This document shows positions 54,792 through 62,345 of a stretch of 64,000 nt of DNA, in pieces. Made by a program: the position numbers and the translations under genes. The notes under the pieces are model-generated. The model ran no database searches, was not told the origin of the DNA, and was given only the letters and a program-made list of their open reading frames with translations. The stretch covers positions 50,577 to 114,576 of the forward strand of contig NZ_JAKIHN010000010.1 in the NCBI RefSeq assembly GCF_021608185.1. The letters run 5' to 3'. Source of the DNA: Flavobacterium anseongense. Its GTDB lineage: Bacteria > Bacteroidota > Bacteroidia > Flavobacteriales > Flavobacteriaceae. Numbering within the stretch: position 1 is the first letter of the stretch; every line of letters begins with the position of its first letter.

Positions 54792-54822
54792 TGAAGTACG
54801 AAATACGAAGTACGAAGTACGA
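54792..54822. repeat. 7-bp tandem repeat
   Basis: Four tandem copies of AAGTACG/AAATACG fill the gap between the purM-like leader and the end of the first OmpA-like gene. Such tracts expand and contract easily. Confidence 0.6.
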
Positions 54823-54824
54823 TT

Positions 54825-55595
54825 TTATTTCTCAACGATTAGAATTTCTACGCGACGGTTTTCATCTTCTTCTGCCTGGTTTTGCTCTGGAATTTTATGA
54901 ATAGGTCGCAACACACCATAACCCACAAACTTCATCCTTTTTCTGTCGATTTTATTCCGCAACAGATAATTATAGATTGCCCGGGCTCGAGCCGTGGAAA
55001 TATTGTTTAAATCATTAACCATTTGACAACAAATATGGCCTTGTATTTCAATTTTAAGTTTAGGGTTTTCCTGCATAGCACAAAGTAAATCATATAAACT
55101 TGATGCTGACTTAGGCACAATACGCGCCGAATTATTGAAGAAATAAATATTAGGTAACTTAACGGTTTCGCCTACTTTCGAATTTCGAATTTGTTTGGTG
55201 AATTCGCTTTCGACAATTTTTGGAGCGATTTCTGAATAAAAAATAGTCACCTTTCTGTTTTCTGCCTGAATTTTAGATTGCTTAAAATCTTTACCGTAAG
55301 CTATCTTATCTAAGTTTCTGCTGAACTTTAAACCGCTCTTTTCCAATAGTTCGCGCACACTCTCGATACGTCTTTCGGCTAAAAGTTTGTTATAATTTTT
55401 GGTATCAATACTATCGCAAAAGCCCAACAATTTGGTGATTTCAACCTCTTTGCTTTTGGCAATCCATTCGTTGAGTGACAAAATAGAAGTTGGATTTGGA
55501 AAATCTTTATTGAAATCAAAAAAGACTTCAACTTGTTTTTGTCCCAACGATTTGAGAGAAATCAGAAAAAACAATATGACAATTTTTGATTTCAT
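54825..55595 (-). CDS. Two-domain OmpA-family protein (paralogue 1)
   Basis: This is a 256-aa exported protein (signal about 1-18, SLKSLGQ). Two OmpA-like domains follow each other. The first (about 20-122) has GFCDSIDTKNYN with Asp61 and ends NRKVTIFY. The second (about 150-256) has GHICC (186-190), where the OmpA peptidoglycan-binding motif would be GHTD, and ends NRRVEILIV. There is no beta-barrel or lipobox. It is probably periplasmic. It is the third gene of a tandem trio; the stop of the preceding paralogue overlaps its start. Confidence 0.85.
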   Translation of the reverse strand: MKSKIVILFFLISLKSLGQKQVEVFFDFNKDFPNPTSILSLNEWIAKSKEVEITKLLGFCDSIDTKNYNKLLAERRIESVRELLEKSGLKFSRNLDKIAYGKDFKQSKIQAENRKVTIFYSEIAPKIVESEFTKQIRNSKVGETVKLPNIYFFNNSARIVPKSASSLYDLLCAMQENPKLKIEIQGHICCQMVNDLNNISTARARAIYNYLLRNKIDRKRMKFVGYGVLRPIHKIPEQNQAEEDENRRVEILIVEK

Positions 55596-56500
55596 TATTT
55601 ATTTACAATTAAGATTTCTACTCTGCGATTGGCAGCTCTTTCTTTTAAATTTCTTTCGGGAATCTTATAAATCGGATCGCTGCTTCCGTAACCTCTAAAC
55701 GCTAATCTTTTTACATCAACCCCGTATTTTGTCAAATATTTCAGAATGACCAAAGCTCTTCTATAAGATAACTTGGTATCATTAGGGTTTGGATTACAGC
55801 AAATATGTCCATGAATTTCGATACTCAGCTTTGGATTATTCATCATAATATCGAGCAATTCATCCAAAAGCGGCAGCGATTCATCCATCACTCTTTCTGA
55901 ATTAAAATAAAAATTGATGTTATTTATTCTAACTATATCTCCTTTTTTGGCTTTATCAAATTTTGATTCTAATGCCGACCTTTCTTCTTCAACGAGTGTG
56001 ACCTTATCGGCAACCTCTAATATGTCCTCTTCTTCCTTTGTTTCCAGAGCTGTTGCTTCTTTAACTCTTCCTCTTCCAAAAGGACCATCAGGTATTGTTT
56101 GAACATTTTTCGTATCCGGATTTTTTTCTTTTATCAGATTGTAAAATACTTCTACTTTCCTGTTCTCACTTTGATTTTTGGAATATTTAAAATCCTCGCC
56201 AAATGATTTTAGTGCTACTTTATCCGAAACTTTTATACTGTTTTTATTAAAAAACTCCACCATCGAATTTACTCTTCTCATGGCTAAGTCTTTGTTATAT
56301 TTACTATCATCAACACTATCAGTATAGCCAAGAACTTTTATAATTTCAGCTGATTTATTATCCAAAACCCACTGATTAATTTTAATTTGTGAAGCTTCAT
56401 TTGGAACATCTTTATTGAAATCAAAAAAAACATCAAGCTTATTTTGTCCAAAACCGTATAACGAAAATAGCGAAATACAAAGTATAAAAATCTTTTGCAT
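55595..56500 (-). CDS. Two-domain OmpA-family protein (paralogue 2)
   Basis: This is a 301-aa paralogue of its neighbours, with a signal peptide about 1-18 (LYGFGQN). The first OmpA-like domain has GYTDSVDDSKYNKDLAMRR and ends NRKVEVFYNL. A linker rich in Glu, Val and Lys (about 135-200) is longer than in paralogue 1. The second domain has IEIHGHICCNPNPND and ends NRRVEILIV. The Cys-Cys pair again replaces the Thr-Asp of GHTD. It shares one base with paralogue 1 and lies 1 bp after paralogue 3. Confidence 0.85.
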   Translation of the reverse strand: MQKIFILCISLFSLYGFGQNKLDVFFDFNKDVPNEASQIKINQWVLDNKSAEIIKVLGYTDSVDDSKYNKDLAMRRVNSMVEFFNKNSIKVSDKVALKSFGEDFKYSKNQSENRKVEVFYNLIKEKNPDTKNVQTIPDGPFGRGRVKEATALETKEEEDILEVADKVTLVEEERSALESKFDKAKKGDIVRINNINFYFNSERVMDESLPLLDELLDIMMNNPKLSIEIHGHICCNPNPNDTKLSYRRALVILKYLTKYGVDVKRLAFRGYGSSDPIYKIPERNLKERAANRRVEILIVNK

Positions 56501-56501
56501 G

Positions 56502-57389
56502 TTAATTTTCTACAATTAAAATTTCTACTCTGCGATTGGCAGCGCGTTCTTCTTCATTTTTTTCGGGCAATGGATAAATGGGCTGTGAGCTTCCAAAACC
56601 TTTATATGCCAGTCGTTCTTTTTGGATTTCGTTATGTACTAAAAAATTATAAATAGCTTTAGCGCGTTGTGTTGACAAATCAGCTCTATCAACAGGCATG
56701 CAGCACAAATGTCCATGAATTTCGATTTTTAAATTTGGATTTTTTTGAAGCACTAAAAGCAACTCATACATTTTTCCGCGAGATTCATTAACAACGGCAA
56801 AGGTGTTGATTACAAAATTTAGGTTTTCGATTTTGAGTTTTTCTCCTGATTTGGCTTCACCAACTTTCTTCATAAAAGCGCGGTCGAGTTTGAATTCAGA
56901 TTTGGTTCCGTTTGGATTTTCGAAGACTAATTTTTCGGGGTAAACTATTTCAGGCTTGGGCTTTTCTTCGACGATTTCTTTTTTAATTCCGAGGATTTCA
57001 TCTTCTCGCGGTAAATCTTTTTCGAGTATATAATAAATGACAACTCTACGATTTTCCGCTTTGTTTTTAGATTGTACAAAGCTTTCTCCAAAACTCCTAG
57101 TTTTAAAATCTTCTCTGATTTTGATTTGATTTTTAACCGTATTAAAAATACAATTTACGCGTTTTTGGGCTAAAGTATCGTTGAAACCAGTCGTTCCGTC
57201 TTCATCTGTAAATCCATGGATGGCTACTATTTTATTGTTCTTGTTTTCGGAAATCCAGTCACTTAGTTTTGTGTTTTCTTTCGAATTTAATTCAAATTTA
57301 TTACTCTCAAAATATACAGTGAATTTCTCCTGAGCAAAACAAGTGACTAATGAAATTAAAAAGAAAAAGAAGCTAAAATATGTTTTCAT
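56502..57389 (-). CDS. Two-domain OmpA-family protein (paralogue 3)
   Basis: This is a 295-aa protein, the first of the trio, with a signal peptide about 1-19 (SLVTCFAQ). The first domain has GFTDEDGTTGFNDTLAQKR and ends NRRVVIYYI. A charged linker (about 135-175) leads to the second domain with IEIHGHLCCMPVDRADLSTQRA and NRRVEILIV. The tandem arrangement implies two rounds of duplication. No partner outer membrane barrel is beside it, so a peptidoglycan-linked structural role is an inference. Confidence 0.85.
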   Translation of the reverse strand: MKTYFSFFFFLISLVTCFAQEKFTVYFESNKFELNSKENTKLSDWISENKNNKIVAIHGFTDEDGTTGFNDTLAQKRVNCIFNTVKNQIKIREDFKTRSFGESFVQSKNKAENRRVVIYYILEKDLPREDEILGIKKEIVEEKPKPEIVYPEKLVFENPNGTKSEFKLDRAFMKKVGEAKSGEKLKIENLNFVINTFAVVNESRGKMYELLLVLQKNPNLKIEIHGHLCCMPVDRADLSTQRAKAIYNFLVHNEIQKERLAYKGFGSSQPIYPLPEKNEEERAANRRVEILIVEN

Positions 57390-57485
57390 AGGTTAAAAAA
57401 ACAATCGAAAGTTACGCAAAATTGTTTGGAGTAATCAAAAATAAGACCAAGAATATGTAGAAAAAAATTACATTTAGTAACGATG

Positions 57486-57519
57486 AAAAAAAATCCCGCT
57501 CAATGAACGGGATTTTTTT
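57486..57519 (-). terminator. Rho-independent terminator after glnN
   Basis: An 11-bp perfect stem, AAAAAATCCCG (57488-57498) with CGGGATTTTTT (57508-57518), lies 70 bp past the glnN stop. The T run is on the minus strand. It can work in either direction. Confidence 0.8.
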
Positions 57520-57523
57520 GCGT

Positions 57524-57583
57524 TAAGGATTGGAGCGAGTACCGTGTACTGCGGAAAGCCTGACCCGAAGGGTAACGCCCCAA
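57524..57583. repeat. Dispersed palindromic intergenic repeat (copy C)
   Basis: Contains small hairpins AGTAC/GTACT and ACCC/GGGT within GGATTGGAGCGAGT ... GCGGAAAGC ... GGGTAACGCCCC. On the minus strand the order CTTTCCGC, hairpin, CGCTCCAATCC matches copy A (CTATCCGC, hairpin, TCGCTCC). It lies between the glnN stop and its terminator. Confidence 0.5.
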
Positions 57584-57588
57584 TTCAA

Positions 57589-59778
57589 TTATCGTGTAAA
57601 CAATAACTCTCTGTATTTGGTCAATGTCCAAATTTCGTCATCAACCAAAAGTTCCAGTTTATCGCAGTGTGCTCTGATTACATCAAAGTATGGTTTTACT
57701 TTGTCGCAATAGGATTCTGCCATTTTTTGAGCATCGGTTAAGGCATTTGCTTTTTTACGAGCTTCGGTCATGGCTTCAACATTAGAATTAATTCCTTCGA
57801 TGTGAGCCGAGATTTCTTTGATTAGTGAGATTTGTTCTTTAGCTGTTTTTTCGAAATCTTTTCCGAATATTTCTTTCAATCCACGAACATTTTCGATTAA
57901 CGTATTTTGGTAGCGAATGGCTGTTGGAATAACGTGATTACGGGCAATATCTCCAAGAACTCTTCCTTCTATTTGGATTTTCTTAGTGTATTCTTCCAAT
58001 TCGATTTCGTAACGCGCTTCTACTTCAACGTGATTCATTACATTCAAATCTTTGAATAAATCCAATGCTTTTTTAGAAACTTTTGCTTTCAAAGCTGTTG
58101 GTGTTGTTTTATGATTGCTCAATCCACGTTTCTTGGCTTCTTTTTCCCAAGCTTCGCTATAACCATCACCTTCAAAAAGGATATTTTTTGTCTCTTTAAT
58201 ATATTCTCTCAATACATTGAAAATCGCTTCGTCTTTCTTTAAATCTTTTTTCTCAATTAAGGCATCTACTTCTTTTTTGAAATCTATTAATTGTTTGGCC
58301 ACAATAGAATTCAGAGTTGTCATCGCATTAGCGCAGTTTGCAGATGAACCTACAGCGCGGAACTCAAATTTATTTCCGGTAAAGGCAAAAGGCGATGTTC
58401 TGTTTCTGTCGGTATTATCCAAAATTACTTCCGGAATTTTACCAACAACATTCAGTTTTAAATCGGTTTTTTCTTCCGGAGATAATTTGCCTTTGGTTAC
58501 GCTTTCTAATTCAGCTAAAACTTTGGTTAATTGTTGCCCAATGAAAACTGAAATGATGGCTGGCGGTGCTTCATTTGCACCTAATCTATGATCGTTACTT
58601 GCTGTTGCAATAGACGCACGAAGTAATTCTTCGTATTCCTGAACAGCTTTTATTGTATTGATAAAAAACGATAAGAATTGTAAGTTGCTCATTGGCGTTT
58701 TTCCCGGAGAAAGCAAGTTTACTCCGGTATCCGTTGCCATTGACCAGTTGTTGTGTTTTCCTGAACCATTTACACCTTGAAAAGGTTTTTCGTGGAATAA
58801 CACTTTGAAATCGTGACGCTCACCTACTTTTGACATTACATCCATTAATAATGAATTATGGTCAACCGCTAAATTGGTTTCTTCAAAAATCGGAGCCAAC
58901 TCAAATTGGTTTGGAGCTACTTCATTGTGGCGTGTTTTTACCGGAATTCCGAGTAACATACACTCTTCTTCCAACTCTCTCATAAAATTAAGTGCACGAG
59001 ACGGAATTGAACCAAAATAATGATCGTCTAATTGTTGTCCTTTTGCTGATGTATGTCCAAGTAAAGTTCTTCCCGTCATAACCAAATCGGGACGAGAATT
59101 TGCCAAAGATGCATCAACCAAAAAATACTCTTGTTCCCAACCTAAAGTCGCGGTTACTTTTTTTACATTCTTATCAAAATATTTGCACACATCAGTTGCT
59201 GCTTCATCCACAGCATTTAATGCACGTAAAAGTGGTGTTTTATAATCTAAAGCTTCACCTGTATAAGAAATGAAAACAGTTGGAATACATAAAGTTGTTC
59301 CAAAAATAAATGCCGGAGAAGTTGGATCCCAAGCCGTATATCCTCGAGCTTCGAATGTGTTTCTGATTCCGCCATTTGGGAAAGAGGATGCATCCGGTTC
59401 TTGTTGTACTAATTGTCCGCCTCCGAATTTTTCAAAAACTTCAGAACCATCATAAGAGGTTTCAAAAAAGGCATCATGTTTTTCAGCAGTTGTTCCGGTC
59501 AATGGCTGAAACCAATGTGTGTAATGCGTTACACCTTTTGATAAAGCCCATTCTTTCATTCCCATTGCTATGTAATCGGCTAGTTTTCTATCAATTTTAG
59601 TTCCGTGCTGTACTGCGTCTTTTACAGCTTTGTGAGCATCTGCAGTTAAGAACTGTTTCATTGCTTTATCATTAAACACATTTGAACCAAAAAGATCTGA
59701 TTTTCTTCCGGATTCTTCAAATTTTACTGGTTTTCTGCCTGAGGCATCTTTTAATGCTTGAAAACGTAATGTTGCCAT
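57589..59778 (-). CDS. glnN: Glutamine synthetase type III
   Basis: This is a 729-aa GSIII-type enzyme forming glutamine from glutamate, ammonia and ATP. It carries ATLGWEQEYFLVD (metal-site Glu), NEVAPNQFELAP, VNGSGKHNNWSM, and GANEAPPAIISVF, all in the order seen in GSIII of Bacteroides and cyanobacteria. The C-terminal helical region (about 600-720) is specific to GSIII. Length is normal. It is transcribed away from glnII across a 264-bp shared intergenic region. Confidence 0.95.
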   Translation of the reverse strand: MATLRFQALKDASGRKPVKFEESGRKSDLFGSNVFNDKAMKQFLTADAHKAVKDAVQHGTKIDRKLADYIAMGMKEWALSKGVTHYTHWFQPLTGTTAEKHDAFFETSYDGSEVFEKFGGGQLVQQEPDASSFPNGGIRNTFEARGYTAWDPTSPAFIFGTTLCIPTVFISYTGEALDYKTPLLRALNAVDEAATDVCKYFDKNVKKVTATLGWEQEYFLVDASLANSRPDLVMTGRTLLGHTSAKGQQLDDHYFGSIPSRALNFMRELEEECMLLGIPVKTRHNEVAPNQFELAPIFEETNLAVDHNSLLMDVMSKVGERHDFKVLFHEKPFQGVNGSGKHNNWSMATDTGVNLLSPGKTPMSNLQFLSFFINTIKAVQEYEELLRASIATASNDHRLGANEAPPAIISVFIGQQLTKVLAELESVTKGKLSPEEKTDLKLNVVGKIPEVILDNTDRNRTSPFAFTGNKFEFRAVGSSANCANAMTTLNSIVAKQLIDFKKEVDALIEKKDLKKDEAIFNVLREYIKETKNILFEGDGYSEAWEKEAKKRGLSNHKTTPTALKAKVSKKALDLFKDLNVMNHVEVEARYEIELEEYTKKIQIEGRVLGDIARNHVIPTAIRYQNTLIENVRGLKEIFGKDFEKTAKEQISLIKEISAHIEGINSNVEAMTEARKKANALTDAQKMAESYCDKVKPYFDVIRAHCDKLELLVDDEIWTLTKYRELLFTR

Positions 59779-59911
59779 AAATTAAAATTTTAAATCGTTT
59801 TACTATAGTTATAAAATTATGGCACAAAAGTAGTCAAACTATTCCTAAAAATAAATCTTCAACATTATTAAATTATATTTTTTTGCTAAAAAAATTGATT
59901 TTTTAATAATT

Positions 59912-59969
59912 TACCCCCATAAAAAATACCGTTATAACAAAAGTAATTACCATTATAATAATAAATACC
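59912..59969. promoter_or_regulatory. Repeated TACC..TTATAA motifs between glnN and glnII
   Basis: TACCGTTATAA (59927-59937) and TACCATTATAA (59948-59958) are in direct orientation, 21 bp apart, that is two helical turns. TACCCCCATAA (59912-59922) and another TACC (59966-59969) flank them. They lie 75-130 bp upstream of glnII and may bind a nitrogen regulator. Confidence 0.45.
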
Positions 59970-60000
59970 CTCCAATAATTGACGAATAAAAAATTATTCT

Positions 60001-60008
60001 ATTTTTGC
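60001..60008 (+). promoter_or_regulatory. Putative glnII -7 box
   Basis: TATTTTTG matches TAnnTTTG about 35 bp before the glnII ATG. TTGA at 59980-59983 could be a weak -33 box, 17 bp upstream. Confidence 0.4.
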
Positions 60009-60042
60009 TATTGAGTTATAATTACAAATAAATTTATATAAT

Positions 60043-61062
60043 ATGGCTAAAATAAAATTAGAATATCTTTGGTTAGATGGTTACGAGCCAACGCAAAATT
60101 TAAGAAGCAAGACTAAAGTTGAAGAGCATGAAAATTTTAAAGGAACTTTAGCAGAACTTGGGAATTGGTCTTTTGACGGGTCATCAACAAAACAAGCTGA
60201 TGGGGGTTCATCAGATTGTGTTTTAGTACCTGTAGCTATATATCCTGATCCTACCCGACTAAACGGATACTTGGTGATGTGTGAAGTACTGAATGCTGAT
60301 GGAACGCCACACCCTTCTAACGGTAGAGCAACAATTGATGATGACAATGATGATTTCTGGTTTGGATTCGAACAAGAGTATTTCATTATGGATACTAAAA
60401 CTCAATTACCATTAGGATTCCCTATTGGAGGCTATCCTGCTCCCCAAGGTATGTATTACTGCTCAGTTGGCGGAAAAAATACTCACGGAAGAAAATTAGT
60501 TGAAGAGCACGCTGATTTGTGTATCGCTGCCGGCATCAACTTTGAAGGTATCAACCAAGAGGTTGCTTGCGGACAATGGGAGTTTCAATTATTTGCTAAA
60601 GGAGCCAAAAAAGCAGGAGATGAAATTTGGGTTGCACGATATATGTTAGATCGTTTGACTGAAAAATACGGATATTATATAGAGTATCATCCAAAACCTC
60701 TAGGAAAAGACATGGATTGGAATGGTTCCGGTATGCACGCTAACTTCTCTAATTCTGTATTAAGAACTTGTGGAGATAAAGCAACTTACGAAAAAATATG
60801 TGAAGCTTTCAGACCAGTAGTTGAAGAGCATATCGCAGTTTATGGCGCCTACAATGATCAAAGATTAACAGGTAAGCACGAAACGGCTTCAATTCACGAT
60901 TTCTCTTATGGTGTATCAGACAGAGGAGCTTCAATTAGAATTCCAATTGCCACGGTTCAAAGAGGATGGAAAGGATATCTTGAAGACAGAAGACCTGCAT
61001 CTAACGGTGACCCATACAAAATTGCCTCAAGAATTATAAAAACTGTTAAATCTGCATTATAA
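60043..61062 (+). CDS. Glutamine synthetase type II (eukaryotic-like, beta-grasp)
   Basis: This is a 339-aa glutamine synthetase of the short GSII class found in eukaryotes and some bacteria. It starts with the beta-grasp domain (LGNWSFDGSSTKQADGGSSDC), then the catalytic domain with GFEQEYFIMD, GINQEVACGQWEFQL, NGSGMHANFSN and SDRGASIRIP. Length and motif order fit GSII, not GSI or GSIII. With glnN it gives the cell two unrelated glutamine synthetases, divergently arranged. Confidence 0.92.
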   Translation: MAKIKLEYLWLDGYEPTQNLRSKTKVEEHENFKGTLAELGNWSFDGSSTKQADGGSSDCVLVPVAIYPDPTRLNGYLVMCEVLNADGTPHPSNGRATIDDDNDDFWFGFEQEYFIMDTKTQLPLGFPIGGYPAPQGMYYCSVGGKNTHGRKLVEEHADLCIAAGINFEGINQEVACGQWEFQLFAKGAKKAGDEIWVARYMLDRLTEKYGYYIEYHPKPLGKDMDWNGSGMHANFSNSVLRTCGDKATYEKICEAFRPVVEEHIAVYGAYNDQRLTGKHETASIHDFSYGVSDRGASIRIPIATVQRGWKGYLEDRRPASNGDPYKIASRIIKTVKSAL

Positions 61063-61081
61063 TATTTGTTTAGTTTTAATG

Positions 61082-61118
61082 AAAAAGTGCCGTCGTAAAA
61101 GAGGGCACTTTTTTTTTG
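61082..61118 (+). terminator. Rho-independent terminator after glnII
   Basis: AAAAAGTGCC pairs with GGCACTTTTT around a 12-nt loop and is followed by a long T run, 20 bp past the stop. Confidence 0.85.
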
Positions 61119-61208
61119 CTTAAAACCTAAAACATATCTTTCTTTAAATTTCTTTCAAATTCTAAAAAGCAAAAAAGTATCTTTGACAATATATAAATAT
61201 TTTATTTT

Positions 61209-62153
61209 ATGATTGTTTGGATATTGTTCTTAACCGCTATTTTTATTTTTCTTGCTTTAGATTTAGGTGTATTTAACAAAACACCGCATATTATTAGCTC
61301 AAAAGAAGCTGGAATTTGGACCGGAGTCTGGGTCACGCTTTCTTTTGCTTTTTCGGGAGTTGTACATTGGTTATACAGTAATGAATACGTTGCAAATCCA
61401 ACCGAAATTAAACCGGCTGTAGCAACTATAAAATTCATAACCGGTTATCTTATTGAATTGTCATTGAGCATTGATAACATATTTATTATAGCTATCATTT
61501 TTGCTTCGTTTAGAATTCCACAAAAATACCAGCATCGTATTTTGTTTTGGGGAATATTGGGTGCTATTGGTTTTAGAGGATTGATGATTTTCTTTGGTGT
61601 TATATTGATAAATAAATTTAGTTGGATGACTTATTTATTTGGAGCGTTCTTACTCTTCACTGCTTTTAAAATGTTATTCAAAAAAGACGAAGGAGAATAT
61701 GATCCAAAAAAATCAGTAGTTTACAGAGTAATAGGCAAAGTTATCCCAATAACAAGCCATACGGAGAAAGAACATTTTTTTACAAAAATTAATAATGTAA
61801 ATCACGCAACGCCTCTTTTTGTTGCTTTGTTGGTAATTGAAGTAATGGATATGTTATTTGCTTTAGATAGTGTTCCTGCTATCTTAGCTATTACATCCGA
61901 TCCTTTCTTAGTCTTTAGTTCTAATATTTTTGCGATTCTTGGATTGCGCTCCATGTATTTCTTTTTGGCCAATATGTTGGAGAAATTTAGCTATCTTGAA
62001 TATAGCTTAATTGCCATCCTTACTTTTGTTGGAATTAAAATGTTGGTAGTTCATCATTACAAATTCCCTGAATGGGTTTCGTTAGGCTTTATTGCTTTAT
62101 CACTTTTAATAGGCGTAGTAATTTCTATTAGGAAAAGTCAAGTAGAGGATTAA
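61209..62153 (+). CDS. TerC-family membrane protein
   Basis: This is a 314-aa inner membrane protein with about nine helices. It has the TerC signatures ELSLSIDNIFIIAIIF and EVMDMLFALDSVPAILAI, with buried aspartates, and AILGLRSMYFFLANM. Family members export Mn2+ or other metals, sometimes at the translocon; the tellurite link is historical. It stands alone and is followed by a shared bidirectional terminator. Confidence 0.9.
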   Translation: MIVWILFLTAIFIFLALDLGVFNKTPHIISSKEAGIWTGVWVTLSFAFSGVVHWLYSNEYVANPTEIKPAVATIKFITGYLIELSLSIDNIFIIAIIFASFRIPQKYQHRILFWGILGAIGFRGLMIFFGVILINKFSWMTYLFGAFLLFTAFKMLFKKDEGEYDPKKSVVYRVIGKVIPITSHTEKEHFFTKINNVNHATPLFVALLVIEVMDMLFALDSVPAILAITSDPFLVFSSNIFAILGLRSMYFFLANMLEKFSYLEYSLIAILTFVGIKMLVVHHYKFPEWVSLGFIALSLLIGVVISIRKSQVED

Positions 62154-62293
62154 GAAAATTTTATCTGAAATCATAATCGATAAAAAACCATTTTAAGCTA
62201 AGCCTGAATTATTTTCCATAGCATACAAACCATTTCTCTAATAATTTACTTGGCAGTGTTTAATTGATGATTTTCATAAAACTATTATAAGCA

Positions 62294-62330
62294 AAAAACC
62301 CTTTCCAATAATGGAAAGGGTTTTTATTTA
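62294..62330. terminator. Bidirectional terminator between terC and the adhesin
   Basis: A perfect 14-bp stem, AAAAACCCTTTCCA (62294-62307) with TGGAAAGGGTTTTT (62312-62325), has a 4-nt loop, between two convergent genes. Confidence 0.9.
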
Positions 62331-62345
62331 AAATTAAATTACTGG

